This document shows, one piece after another, positions 37,516 to 46,345 of a DNA stretch of 64,000 nucleotides (its first letter is position 1; each line of letters starts with the position of its first letter). This DNA comes from Bacillus proteolyticus (GTDB taxonomy: Bacteria > Bacillota > Bacilli > Bacillales > Bacillaceae_G). The DNA is taken from positions 248,001-312,000 of the forward strand of contig NZ_MACH01000116.1 in assembly GCF_001884065.1 (NCBI RefSeq), read 5' to 3'. Below the pieces are notes generated by a model, which did not search any database, was not told where the DNA came from, and was given only the letters and a program-made list of their open reading frames with translations. Position numbers and translations under genes: made by a program.

Positions 37516-39090
37516 TTAACGTTTTGATTCAAATGATAAGTTAATATTCGTTTTCAACACTCTTTCCAGCTGCTTTTTTTGCTTTTCAGCTTGTACTTTT
37601 TCTGATAACGCCGATTGCTCACATACAATTCTAAATGTTAATCCTTCTTTACTTTCTGTTATAGATATCGTTTCAACAAGCGATCTTTGTCTCACATTTA
37701 AAGCAGCTGAAAATTGCAAAACACCTCCTAATAACCGAATTTTTTTTTGTTCACTTTTCTCAAACCAACCTTCAAATGGAGCTAAATGTTGTTTAAATAA
37801 CATTTTTGATTTGTATGAGGCAATAAGCGCTAATCTAACTCGGTCTTTATGCATCATACCATCAATTGTTTTATTCGCTAGTAAATAAAACGTATGTAAT
37901 CGGCTCGCTTCTTCATCTATGTACTTCCCAATATTAAATACTTTCGCCGCTTGATGGAATATTTCCCAGTCTTTTTCCGACATAGAAATAAGCTCTACTC
38001 CTTCAAGTTGTTTACAAATCAATGTTCCTTGTTTAATAAGTTGAATTACAAATTCCATATCCATTTCGTATTCAAATGATAATAGATGTAAACTTTCTTC
38101 TACTACGTTTGGATAGTATGAAATCCCCAAATCTTTCGTTAATTCTTCATAGAAAACACCTTCTCTTAATCCTTTTTTACTCAATACAAATGCCGGCGAC
38201 TCTATAACGTTAACAAGTATATGAAAGACTTCGATAGCTGGAATAATCGTATCCGCTCGATCTTTTGCTAACCCCTCTAACTTTTGAAGCTCTATGAACG
38301 ACAATTCTTTTAATTCCTCTTTTACATGTTGAATATCTTCTTCTTTCATTTTGTATAAATGTAATCCAGCTATAGGATAACAAATTAAATTTTGATGGAT
38401 TTTCACCAAGTTCCTCGCACTCCCACCAATTGCGATAAGAGGTAATTTTTTATCGATTAACCATGGTAACGTTCGAAATTGATTCCATAAATAGTTTTTG
38501 ATTTCCTCTAACTCTTCTGTAGTAGGAATATCCCCTTGAATAAATTGTTGCTTTAAAGAAAGTGCTCCAAAAGGAAAGCTATGATATTCTAAAATTTCTC
38601 TATTTCGGAAGTATGTAACTTCTGTGCTTCCCCCACCAATATCAACTGTAATTCCTTCTGAAAATGAAGTAGAATTCATAACTGCTAAATAACCGTAACG
38701 CGCTTCTTCATATTCTGATAAAACTCTTAGAGTAAAATCTGTTTGTCCTTCAACAAGTTTTTTAATTTCATCTTGATTCTCTGCCTGTCTAATTGTTGCC
38801 GTTGCGACACAAAGCACATGGTGTAAATTATGGAATCGTGTACTTTCTTGAAATTGAAATAATGTTTGTAACAATACTTCTATTCCTTCTTCACTTAATA
38901 CACCATCTACTAAGTAATTTCTTAACCTAGCGACCACTTTCGTATTTTCAATCTCTTTATAAAAGCCTCCGCTTTGTTTTTCATAAATAACTAAGCGCAT
39001 TGTATTAGAACCAATGTCTATAATGGCATATTGTTGTTTTAATATTTCTTTCAAACTTCTCACTCTTTCATTATCAAATTTCTGAAACAT
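37516..39090 (-). CDS. ppx: Exopolyphosphatase Ppx/GppA family
   Basis: This 524-residue protein has the ASKHA-fold phosphatase domain with YAIIDIGSNTMRLV, TVDIGGGSTEVTYF and IAIGGSARNL. It is followed by an HD-like helical domain containing LAKDRADTIIPA. It should hydrolyse polyphosphate (or pppGpp) from the chain end, opposing the downstream ppk. The ATG at 39090 has only a weak ribosome binding site, and a GTG nine codons later is an alternative start. The pairing of ppx and ppk on one strand makes a polyphosphate cycle module. Confidence 0.93.
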   Translation of the reverse strand: MFQKFDNERVRSLKEILKQQYAIIDIGSNTMRLVIYEKQSGGFYKEIENTKVVARLRNYLVDGVLSEEGIEVLLQTLFQFQESTRFHNLHHVLCVATATIRQAENQDEIKKLVEGQTDFTLRVLSEYEEARYGYLAVMNSTSFSEGITVDIGGGSTEVTYFRNREILEYHSFPFGALSLKQQFIQGDIPTTEELEEIKNYLWNQFRTLPWLIDKKLPLIAIGGSARNLVKIHQNLICYPIAGLHLYKMKEEDIQHVKEELKELSFIELQKLEGLAKDRADTIIPAIEVFHILVNVIESPAFVLSKKGLREGVFYEELTKDLGISYYPNVVEESLHLLSFEYEMDMEFVIQLIKQGTLICKQLEGVELISMSEKDWEIFHQAAKVFNIGKYIDEEASRLHTFYLLANKTIDGMMHKDRVRLALIASYKSKMLFKQHLAPFEGWFEKSEQKKIRLLGGVLQFSAALNVRQRSLVETISITESKEGLTFRIVCEQSALSEKVQAEKQKKQLERVLKTNINLSFESKR

Positions 39091-39231
39091 ATTCTATTAC
39101 TATTATACAAAATAGTTGTTTTTTGTAACAATATTGCTTTAATATTGAAAATATATACAATTACTTTTTGCATATAATAAAAACCCATTTTATTTATGCT
39201 ATAATAAGGAAAACTTGAAAGGAGATTCAAT

Positions 39232-39690
39232 ATGAAACCTTCACAACCACAATCTCAATTACATAACCAACATTCTATTAATAGACTAGCTCAATCTATT
39301 TTCGTTGTGAATCGTCATGCTAAAGCTGCAACTAACCCTAAGTACTTATACTGGTTAAAAAAGACTGCTTTAGAACGCTTAATTACTGAAAAGAAGGCTA
39401 TCAAAGAAGGATTACATTTTTCTAGAAATCCACGTTTTAGTCAACAACAATCCGATGTCCTTATACGTTTAGGTGATTATTTTTTCCATATCCCTCCTAC
39501 GAAAGATGATTTTCGCACCCTACCACATCTTGGTCACCTTGAATCCTCCTATCGAAATCCGAAAACAACCTTATCTTTAACAATAGCAAAAAAAACACTG
39601 CAAGATTATATTGGTCCTGAAGCATTAAAACAAGAAAAAAAATTAAGCGAACCAGTTCCATGGTATAGCCGTACCTATACAAAAAAATAA
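39232..39690 (+). CDS. ykyB: YkyB family protein
   Basis: The 152-residue protein contains the YkyB hallmark INRLAQSIFVVNRHAKAATN, followed by YLYWLKKTALERLI. It is basic and has no signal or membrane segment. Function unknown. B. subtilis YkyB is 154 residues, so this is complete. AAAGGAGATTCAAT precedes the ATG. Convergent with ykyA, with which it shares a terminator. Confidence 0.92.
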   Translation: MKPSQPQSQLHNQHSINRLAQSIFVVNRHAKAATNPKYLYWLKKTALERLITEKKAIKEGLHFSRNPRFSQQQSDVLIRLGDYFFHIPPTKDDFRTLPHLGHLESSYRNPKTTLSLTIAKKTLQDYIGPEALKQEKKLSEPVPWYSRTYTKK

Positions 39691-39723
39691 AACAGTTTGG
39701 CCAATTATAGGCCAAACTGTTTT
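39689..39723. terminator. Bidirectional terminator between ykyB and ykyA
   Basis: AAAACAGTTTGGCC and its complement form a 14-bp stem with a seven-base loop between convergent genes. Confidence 0.88.
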
Positions 39724-40384
39724 ATTTTTTCTCTTCTTTAATTTTAATATTTGCTTGTTTATAAAAAGCTATTTTTTCTGTATTATAGGATTTCGTGAAT
39801 TCATTAAACTTATCTTTTTCTGATTCAATATCCTTATAAGATTGATTTACTACTTTTACTTTTTCACTTATATCTTTTAATTTTGTACCTTTATCTTGTA
39901 ACATTGTATATAATTCTTTTTCTTGTTTTAACGATTTATTATAGCTATCATACATCTTATTAAATGAATCGTGTCGTTTCTCATATGTGCTTTTCACTTT
40001 ATCCGCTTGATCTTTCAATTTCTTATCTTCAATTTTCTTCACATATTTATCTGCTGATTTCACTTCTTCTTGTGCCTTATTTAAAGATTCTTTTTCTTTT
40101 TTAAGTACTTTTTCTCGTTCATCTGTATTTTTCACTGCTTGGTTCAGTTTTTCCTTAACAGTTTGATTATTATCTTTTCCTTCTTGAACAATCTGGTTAT
40201 ATAATTCTTGTCCCTCTTTTTCTAAAGTTTCAAGTTTCTTTGCATCTTCAAACATTGTTTTTTCTTGCTTTGCAGCATTTTCAAATGTAACATATAATTC
40301 CTCTTCTGGTTTCGGTCCGAAACAACCGGCTAGTAAAGTCATTGATAATGCAGTTACAATTGCTAATTTATTATATTTCAACAT
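39722..40384 (-). CDS. ykyA: YkyA-type putative cell-wall-binding lipoprotein
   Basis: A 220-residue lipoprotein with signal peptide MLKYNKLAIVTALSMTLLAG and lipobox LAGC (C21). The mature part is almost entirely lysine- and glutamate-rich helix with coiled-coil heptads, typical of the YkyA family (Pfam YkyA, putative cell-wall binding lipoprotein). It is predicted to sit on the outer face of the membrane. AGGAGGAAAAG precedes the ATG. In B. subtilis ykyA is beside pdhA; here it is 21 kb away, so the neighbourhood has been rearranged. Confidence 0.92.
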   Translation of the reverse strand: MLKYNKLAIVTALSMTLLAGCFGPKPEEELYVTFENAAKQEKTMFEDAKKLETLEKEGQELYNQIVQEGKDNNQTVKEKLNQAVKNTDEREKVLKKEKESLNKAQEEVKSADKYVKKIEDKKLKDQADKVKSTYEKRHDSFNKMYDSYNKSLKQEKELYTMLQDKGTKLKDISEKVKVVNQSYKDIESEKDKFNEFTKSYNTEKIAFYKQANIKIKEEKK

Positions 40385-40934
40385 CTTTTCCTCCTATTAG
40401 TAAACGATCATCGTGCCAAAAACCCCATGAAAACATGTAACTTCTTCATCTATTTCATGCTCGCATCTTTTTTACGAAGATCATCAATAATTATTTATAC
40501 TGCTTGTACAATTTTAGCACTTGAAATTATGTAATGTCTTAAAACATAAAGGTATTTACTTTAATCTTACCTACTGCAAGAAACACTATAATGTTTCACC
40601 TGATAAAAGATAATCTATAACCTCTCATGTCTATCATTCCCTTTCTCGCTTTCTACCAAATAACCTCTTTGTCCATTTTACATAGTGCGAAGATGACCTC
40701 GCAACTCTTACAAAGATTCTTTTAATTTCTTAAAAAGGAAAAGTGTAGAGCATGTTTTCCTCTACACTTTTAAACTGAAAACATTGTGCAAAATGCATTG
40801 ATACATCCACACACAATTATATGCTGATTCCATATATTTTTAAAGACTTTTGTTACAAAAAAGTTTTTCTTTGTAACAAAAGTCAAAAAAATGTTACAAA
40901 AACTCTTTATATCATACTTCTTCAAATCAAAATT
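40385..40934. other. 550-bp intergenic region holding two hairpins
   Basis: No ORF with a ribosome binding site is visible. An 11-bp hairpin (AAAGTGTAGAG with complement, 40740-40770) and a 15-bp hairpin (GACTTTTGTTACAAA with complement, 40845-40884) lie downstream of the GGDEF-like gene. On the minus strand both are followed by T-rich sequence, so they may act as tandem terminators for it. Confidence 0.5.
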
Positions 40935-41587
40935 TCATTCATGACTTTGCAATTTTCTATAATTATACAATTGATTTTGTGCTTTTCTAAGCAAATCTTC
41001 AAAAGTTTTCCCTTCTATCGGATAACTTGCAGCCCCAAATAATAGTGTGACATTTAATAAATCATTCGCTATTTCATTTTGAATATTTTTGATTAATCGA
41101 TTTGTTATTGTTGACTTTTCATAGCCATTATCAACAGCTACGATAACATATTTATTTTCATCCCACCTCGTCACTACATCACCCTTTCGCACTGTCTTTA
41201 CAATTGTACGTTCTACTCTTTGGACTAACTCATCTAATTTTTTTCTTGCACTGTGTCTTTTAATACATCCCATTCTTTTACAGAAAGGATATACACTGTA
41301 ATATTACGAGAATCTCTTTCTGATAAAGCAGCTACTTTCCCGAAAAAATCAACGACAAAATCGTTGTTCGTCATTCCTCCTACTTCAATATTTTCATGCG
41401 TATTCGCTCTTTTATCGTACCGATGTCCAAAATAACAGCTTAGTATCATTTGCAGTATATAAATAATAAAGACGGTTAAAAATGATCGCGAATCTAGCTT
41501 AGCGATTACATCCTGAAGTGCAATCCATTCTGTAACCGCAACTGTGTTCCCAAGTAATAACCCACTAATTTTCCCTTTATATTTCAT
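40935..41587 (-). pseudogene. Frameshifted membrane protein with degenerate GGDEF domain
   Basis: Two overlapping reading frames join into one protein of about 216 residues. The first (41234-41587) has two N-terminal hydrophobic stretches and the beginning of a cytoplasmic domain. The second (stop at 40935) continues it with RKGDVVTRWDENKYVIVAVD, aligned to the RxGDEF region of diguanylate cyclases. A seven-base A run on the minus strand (41238-41244) is one base short of restoring the frame. The signature reads WDENK instead of GGDEF, so no cyclase activity is expected even if repaired. The gap may be genuine, a sequencing error or a slippage site. Confidence 0.7.
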
Positions 41588-41751
41588 ACTCTCCCCCCTT
41601 TTTATACCAATATATGTTTCTATAACAATAATGTTTTTCTACAAAATAAAAAATGTACATATTTAATGTACATTTCTACTTAAGCTTGTATACCTTTTCT
41701 AATTCATTTCATATATATAATATATATCGTTTTTAGAAAGGAGTGATATAT

Positions 41752-41985
41752 ATGCTTCAAAAAGAAAATCTATCAGATATTATACGTTTTCTAGCAGGTT
41801 TTCTGTTATCGTTAAAATTACTATTAAATTCTTTCGGAGTGAACTTTATTACAAACGATCAAATTGATGCTATTGTAAATGTTGCTTCCTTTCTTTTCAT
41901 TCTATATTTTGGTTATAAAAACAATTATGTAGGAAAAAAAGGAATCGAGCAAAAAAAAGTACTCAAAAAACACAACCTTCACTAA
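41752..41985 (+). CDS. SPP1-type holin-like membrane protein
   Basis: This 77-residue protein has two membrane helices (about residues 8-27 and 39-58). A short NFITNDQID turn separates them, and a FGYKNNYVGKKG boundary leads into a lysine-rich tail. This matches the layout of SPP1-type holins (WxxNN-type junction followed by basic residues). No endolysin or phage gene is near. AAAGGAGTGATATAT precedes the ATG and a clear terminator follows, so it is a free-standing gene. Confidence 0.75.
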   Translation: MLQKENLSDIIRFLAGFLLSLKLLLNSFGVNFITNDQIDAIVNVASFLFILYFGYKNNYVGKKGIEQKKVLKKHNLH

Positions 41986-42015
41986 AAAAGGAACCTTTCA
42001 TACAGGTTCCTTTTT
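41985..42015. terminator. Bidirectional terminator after the holin-like gene
   Basis: AAAAAGGAACCT and AGGTTCCTTTTT with a seven-base loop, between convergent genes. Confidence 0.85.
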
Positions 42016-42016
42016 A

Positions 42017-42517
42017 TCATTGCCGCACAACAACTTCATTTGTTTGCAGTGGACCATATGATAATCCTTTATATTGAAATGTATATGTAGCCTGAAATAA
42101 TGCGTTTTTAAGTGCTTTATCTTTATTTGCTTTTATTTTACAAATTAGTTCTACCTTCTCATTCGGTAATAAATTTTCGATTCGCCACCTTACAAGCTGG
42201 AACAGAAACTCACTCATCCCCTTATCAACCTTTAATGAGTTTGGAATATATGCAAAATAATCTCGAATCATATGACTTACTACAACTCGTGAAATCATTT
42301 CCATTCCTTTATTTTCAACTTCAATTCGAATAATAAGTATGTCATTTACATCATAGGTCAGTTCATATGAAAATTTTTCTTTATACATACTACGGATTTG
42401 TAATGTAACTGCTACATTAGGACATTCGTTTTCCTTTTTTGAGCCATCAATCCATAACACCGGTTGTAGCGGTATTGAACGCCTTCCTTGATCCGAAATT
42501 CGTTTCCACATTTTCAT
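42017..42517 (-). CDS. Hypothetical beta-sandwich protein (DUF11-like)
   Basis: This protein of about 166 residues is rich in beta strands. The segment YDVNDILIIRIEVENKGMEM and the ending TYTFQYKGLSYGPLQTNEVVVRQ (over several strands) resemble DUF11-type repeats of surface proteins. However, I see no signal peptide, and the N-terminus is basic and cytoplasmic in character. I prefer ATG 42517, nine bases after GGGGTG; GTG 42529 is the alternative. Function unknown. Confidence 0.6.
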   Translation of the reverse strand: MKMWKRISDQGRRSIPLQPVLWIDGSKKENECPNVAVTLQIRSMYKEKFSYELTYDVNDILIIRIEVENKGMEMISRVVVSHMIRDYFAYIPNSLKVDKGMSEFLFQLVRWRIENLLPNEKVELICKIKANKDKALKNALFQATYTFQYKGLSYGPLQTNEVVVRQ

Positions 42518-42792
42518 AATAATATTCACCCCATTTCAGATGCATCATCCATACGACCTTATTCTGCCTCTCTACACGATATTAATAAAGCTTGTTACAA
42601 AAGATATATAGTTATTACTCTTCCTTTTATCCTATTCGACAATATAAAGAAAAAACCATTTTTCCTCTGTTAACAGCAGGTATTCTTACCGAAATATTTT
42701 TTTACAATTTCCTTCATTGACTTTATACCAATATTAAGTATTACTCACTCTTTCGCTGCCCATACAACAGAATATTTTGACGGAAGAAAAAG

Positions 42793-42821
42793 TTTGCCTT
42801 TTAGTCAAATTTGACTATAAT
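42793..42821 (+). promoter_or_regulatory. Promoter and palindromic operator of the MFS gene
   Basis: TTTGCC (or TTGCCT) and TATAAT are 16-17 bp apart. The spacer is filled by the perfect 16-bp palindrome TAGTCAAATTTGACTA (42802-42817), an ideal repressor-binding position. Confidence 0.6.
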
Positions 42822-42827
42822 ATTCTT

Positions 42828-42940
42828 TATGGCTTTGTCAGTGCACTTGTGTAAATTGATTTGAAAGAACTATATTAATTTTTTTATGCGCTGCACTCAA
42901 AACTTAATATAGTGTACTTATTATTAAAGGAGGGTTATAT
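42828..42940 (+). promoter_or_regulatory. Leader of the MFS gene with interleaved pairings
   Basis: ACTATATTAA (42869) pairs perfectly with TTAATATAGT (42904). AGTGCA (42840) can pair with TGCACT (42892), which lies in the loop of the first hairpin. The arrangement is that of a pseudoknot or of alternative folds. Confidence 0.35.
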
Positions 42941-44482
42941 TTGGAATCTCAATTATTAAAAAAAGACTCCAACAAGACAAAATTTGTTGTTGCTGGTTTA
43001 CTACTTGGTATTTTAATGGCAGCAATGGATAATACAATCGTTGCAACAGCAATGGCAACGATTGTTGGAGATTTAGGAGGATTTGACAAGTTCGTTTGGG
43101 TCACATCTGCATATATGGTAGCAACAATGGCAGGGATGCCTATCTTCGGAAAACTTTCTGATATGTACGGACGGAAACGCTTTTATATTGGTGGCCTCAT
43201 TCTTTTCTTATTCGGTTCCGCACTTTGCGGAACCGCATCTAGCATTGAGCAGCTAAGTATTTATAGAGCAATTCAAGGAATCGGTGGCGGCGCTCTTATG
43301 CCTATCGCCTTCACAATTATGTACGATATATTCCCACCAGAAAAGCGCGGAAAAATGACAGGTCTATTCGGTGCGGTTTTCGGGACATCTAGCGTATTTG
43401 GCCCTTTATTAGGCGCTTATATTACGGACTATATAAGTTGGCATTGGGTCTTCTATATTAATATTCCATTAGGGCTTATCTCCTTCTTCTTTATTACTAA
43501 ATACTACAGTGAATCTCTAGAATTTAGAAAACAAAAAATTGATTGGGCTGGCGCTATTACACTTGTTATTAGTATCGTTTGCTTAATGTTCGCCTTAGAA
43601 CTTGGTGGTAAAGAATACGCATGGAATTCCAATGTAATTATCAGTCTATTTACAACAGTTGTTATTATGCTTATTATTTTCTTCTTCGTAGAAAGAAAAG
43701 CAACTGAGCCTATCATTTCATTCCATCTATTTAAAAAACCTTTATTCGCAGCTAGCCAAGGGGTTGCCTTTTTCTATGGCGCCGCTTTTATCATCTGTAC
43801 CGTATATATTCCAATCTTCGTTCAAGGTGTTCTCGGCGGTTCAGCCTCAAATGCTGGATTGATTTTAACACCAATGATGGTCGGCTCTGTAATTGGAAGT
43901 CAAACAGGTGGACAGTTAGCTTCTCGAACAAGTTATCGTAACATCATGATGGTGTCTGGTGTTTTCTTCGTTCTTGGTATTTATTTACTAAGCACCTTAA
44001 CAATGGACACACCACGTGTACTCGTAACGCTATTTATGGTTCTCGCTGGACTTGGTGTTGGTTTCTCATTCTCAGTTTTAAGTATGTCTTCTATCCACAA
44101 ATTAGAAATGAGAGACCGTGGTTCTGCTACATCAACAAACTCATTCTTCCGTTCACTCGGTATGACCCTTGGTGTAACGATTTTCGGTACCATTCAAAAT
44201 CATATTTTTACAGATAAACTAAACACTGTGTTCCCTCCTGAACTAGCAAAATTAGCCCCAAAGGGTGGAGACACAAGTTTCTTATTATCACCAGGTGCTA
44301 CCGATAAAATACCAGCTGAAATATTAACTGGTATTAAAGAAGCTCTTGCTACATCTATTGCCAGTACATTCTTCTGGGCACTTATCCCGGCTGTATTAAG
44401 TATTATTTGTATTTTACTTATGGGAAATGAACGCCTCTTTACCGGACCAAAAACGAAACAAAAACAAAAACAAGTAAGTTAG
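42941..44482 (+). CDS. EmrB/QacA-family (DHA2) multidrug efflux MFS transporter
   Basis: A 513-residue transporter with about 14 hydrophobic helices. The family motifs are present: LDxTIV-like MAAMDNTIVATAM, the loop 2-3 motif GKLSDMYGRKR (about residue 69), and the motif C region GAVFGTSSVFGPLLGA. It should export drugs using the proton gradient; the substrate cannot be predicted. It starts at TTG 42941 after AAAGGAGGGTTATAT. A PadR regulator follows after a terminator and a repeat remnant, suggesting an efflux pump with its own repressor. Confidence 0.9.
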   Translation: MESQLLKKDSNKTKFVVAGLLLGILMAAMDNTIVATAMATIVGDLGGFDKFVWVTSAYMVATMAGMPIFGKLSDMYGRKRFYIGGLILFLFGSALCGTASSIEQLSIYRAIQGIGGGALMPIAFTIMYDIFPPEKRGKMTGLFGAVFGTSSVFGPLLGAYITDYISWHWVFYINIPLGLISFFFITKYYSESLEFRKQKIDWAGAITLVISIVCLMFALELGGKEYAWNSNVIISLFTTVVIMLIIFFFVERKATEPIISFHLFKKPLFAASQGVAFFYGAAFIICTVYIPIFVQGVLGGSASNAGLILTPMMVGSVIGSQTGGQLASRTSYRNIMMVSGVFFVLGIYLLSTLTMDTPRVLVTLFMVLAGLGVGFSFSVLSMSSIHKLEMRDRGSATSTNSFFRSLGMTLGVTIFGTIQNHIFTDKLNTVFPPELAKLAPKGGDTSFLLSPGATDKIPAEILTGIKEALATSIASTFFWALIPAVLSIICILLMGNERLFTGPKTKQKQKQVS

Positions 44483-44494
44483 TATAGAAAAAAG

Positions 44495-44531
44495 AAACGG
44501 CATACCCTTTATGAAAAAGGGTATGCCGTTT
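44495..44531 (+). terminator. Terminator of the MFS gene
   Basis: AAACGGCATACCCTTT and its complement form a 16-bp stem with a five-base loop, followed by TTATAATAT. Confidence 0.8.
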
Positions 44532-44538
44532 ATAATAT

Positions 44539-44606
44539 ATAAAGTAAAACTTTAATCAGCATAGGACCATTTCCACTGATTATAATCCCTCACCAATCGG
44601 GATTAA
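44539..44606 (-). repeat. bcr1-like repeat remnant
   Basis: The minus strand shares CCCGATTGGTGAG, ATAATCAGTG, CTGATTAAAGTTT and ACTTTAT, in this order and spacing, with the repeat at 54854-55012. The 5' half of that element (the GGTGGGGG stem) is absent here, so this is a truncated or decayed copy. It lies in the promoter region of the padR-type gene. Confidence 0.75.
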
Positions 44607-44633
44607 GTTTCTATATACAGGAGTTGAAACAGC

Positions 44634-45191
44634 ATGAGCATAAAATTAGTCATTCTCGGCTTGCTACTCGAAGGGGATAAACATCCATATGAAGTGCAGC
44701 ACATCATGAAAGAAAGACAAATGGATTGTTATATTAAATATGCAAAAGGATCACTTTACTACGCCTTCGAGCAATTAGAAAAGCAAGGTGCAATTAGTAT
44801 TACAACTATTGTTCGAGATACGAATAGACCAGATAAAACAATCTTTCATATAACAGAAGAAGGAAAACGGTTATTTCACACGTTACTATTAAAACAATTC
44901 GAAGCAAAAAATCAAATATATAAACCAATTTATTCAGCACTCTCTTTCGCTCATTTTGGTGATGATCAAGAGTTACTTCCTATTTTAGAAAAGAAGAAAA
45001 ATGATACCGTTCAATATTTACATAAAATGCAAACTATTTATGATTGTAGCAAAGGAAAAATTCCACGTGCACAACTATATATTTTGCAAAGCGTTATTGA
45101 ACATATTACAGTTGAATTGCAATGGTTAAACACCCTCCTTACAGATGCAGTTGCAGGGCGACTTTCAGAAATTGATATAGATGAAGGTTAA
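44634..45191 (+). CDS. PadR-family transcriptional regulator
   Basis: The 185-residue protein has the N-terminal PadR winged helix (LVILGLLLEGDKHPYEVQ, YIKYAKGSLYYAFEQLEKQG, and a wing with DRNRPDKTIFHITEEGKRLF-like sequence). The larger C-terminal helical domain is of the Vir_act type used for dimerisation. PadR proteins usually repress efflux or detoxification genes and respond to the exported compound; the upstream MFS gene is the obvious target. CAGGAGTTGAAACAGC precedes the ATG. Confidence 0.9.
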   Translation: MSIKLVILGLLLEGDKHPYEVQHIMKERQMDCYIKYAKGSLYYAFEQLEKQGAISITTIVRDTNRPDKTIFHITEEGKRLFHTLLLKQFEAKNQIYKPIYSALSFAHFGDDQELLPILEKKKNDTVQYLHKMQTIYDCSKGKIPRAQLYILQSVIEHITVELQWLNTLLTDAVAGRLSEIDIDEG

Positions 45192-45254
45192 GCTTGTAAA
45201 GAAGAGACTGTAAAAAGACAATAAAGTTATTTAATTTTAAAACCTAAGATAAAC

Positions 45255-45285
45255 ATACCCCCGTTCTAATTTAGGACGGGGGTAT
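45255..45285 (+). terminator. Terminator-like hairpin after the padR-type gene
   Basis: ATACCCCCGTTCTAA pairs with TTAGGACGGGGGTAT, with one G-U pair on the plus strand and a one-base nominal loop. The T tail is weak (CATATAGTTG). Confidence 0.6.
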
Positions 45286-45404
45286 CATATAGTTGTTTAA
45301 TTTTCGATATAGGATAATTCACTGTGCTCAAAAATATAACAATAAAATCGTTTGAAAATCTAATATTTATTCAACAATAGTGTCCTATAATAGAATTTCG
45401 TTTC

Positions 45405-45836
45405 TTAAAATTCTATATAAAAAGGTTGTTGATTTTCATCCAAACTGTATTCAATTCTTTGTCTAAAATTCATAAAACTCACCATTTCTAACGCCTGTTC
45501 AATAGGATAAAACCCTACTTCCAAACTTTCTGGTGTAGTCGTTAATTTACCGCCAACTGGTCTAGCTAAAAATAGCGTATTACATATTGAATGGTTCACA
45601 TTTTGAAATACTCCACAAAATTTTAAAACTTCAATATCAATACCCGTTTCCTCTTTAGTTTCCCTTATTGCAGCATCTTTCAAAGACTCTCCTTCTTCAA
45701 CTTGTCCACCTGGCATTTCCCACCCTCTTTTAGGTCCCTTGATTAATAGGATTTCTTTTTGTTCATTCATTACAATTGTCGCTGCTGAAACTATATGTTT
45801 TGGCGGTGAATAAATATTTTGTGTACTTTGTTCCAA
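45405..45836 (-). CDS. Nudix hydrolase
   Basis: This 143-residue protein carries a complete Nudix box, GQVEEGESLKDAAIRETKEE followed by TGI (consensus GX5EX7REUXEEXGU), at about residues 43-65. It should hydrolyse a nucleoside diphosphate derivative; the substrate is unknown. The start TTG at 45836 has only a modest ACGGGGAA ribosome site. Monocistronic. Confidence 0.88.
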   Translation of the reverse strand: MEQSTQNIYSPPKHIVSAATIVMNEQKEILLIKGPKRGWEMPGGQVEEGESLKDAAIRETKEETGIDIEVLKFCGVFQNVNHSICNTLFLARPVGGKLTTTPESLEVGFYPIEQALEMVSFMNFRQRIEYSLDENQQPFYIEF

Positions 45837-46107
45837 TTGAAATTCCCCGTTTCTATTAACTTAGTATATGCATCTTTATATAGCTATTTTGTTCTTTTTT
45901 TGTGATAACTTACTATTTCAAAATGAACTATCCAATTCCCTTCCTTATTCCAGAATATGGACCGGTTCTTAAATAACATAACTAGCATCTTATCCCTGTA
46001 CAAGTACACAATTCTTTATAAGTTTAATCCAATTCCCCCTTATATCTAGTCAGAAAAATAAGAATAATAAAAATAAAAAACTTTGGAATTTTCTTATTTT
46101 AAAACAG
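45837..46107. other. Intergenic region upstream of metE promoter
   Basis: About 270 bp of AT-rich sequence between the divergent Nudix and metE transcription units. I see no ORF or strong hairpin here. Confidence 0.4.
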
Positions 46108-46137
46108 TAGACAAAATTCTAAAAATTGTGTTAGAAT
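46108..46137 (+). promoter_or_regulatory. Predicted sigma-A promoter of metE
   Basis: TAGACA and TAGAAT are 18 bp apart, with an extended -10 (TGTTAGAAT). It lies just upstream of the cobalamin riboswitch. Confidence 0.55.
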
Positions 46138-46175
46138 TTGTTTCAATATCATATCGCTTGTTAAATTCCTTTCAA

Positions 46176-46345
46176 AAGGAAAATGGGTACACGAACATTT
46201 TGTTTCGTGTTTAAAAGGGAAGCTTGGTGAAACTCCAACACGGTCCCGCCACTGTAAATGCTGAGATTTCTTTTCTATACCACTGTGAAAATGGGAAGGT
46301 GAAAGAAATTATATGAAGCATAAGTCAGGAGACCTGCCTGTTTTA
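46176..46345 (+). promoter_or_regulatory. Cobalamin riboswitch controlling metE
   Basis: The hallmark blocks of the B12 aptamer are present: GGGAAGCTTGGTGAAACTCC, ACGGTCCCGCCACTGTAA (the B12-box core GCCACTG) and AGTCAGGAGACCTGCC. Downstream, TGTTTT...AACAC can pair with GTGTT...AAAACA, and an A/T-rich hairpin around AAGGC/GCCTT follows at 46388-46427. Binding of adenosylcobalamin should switch off the B12-independent synthase gene. Confidence 0.95.
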
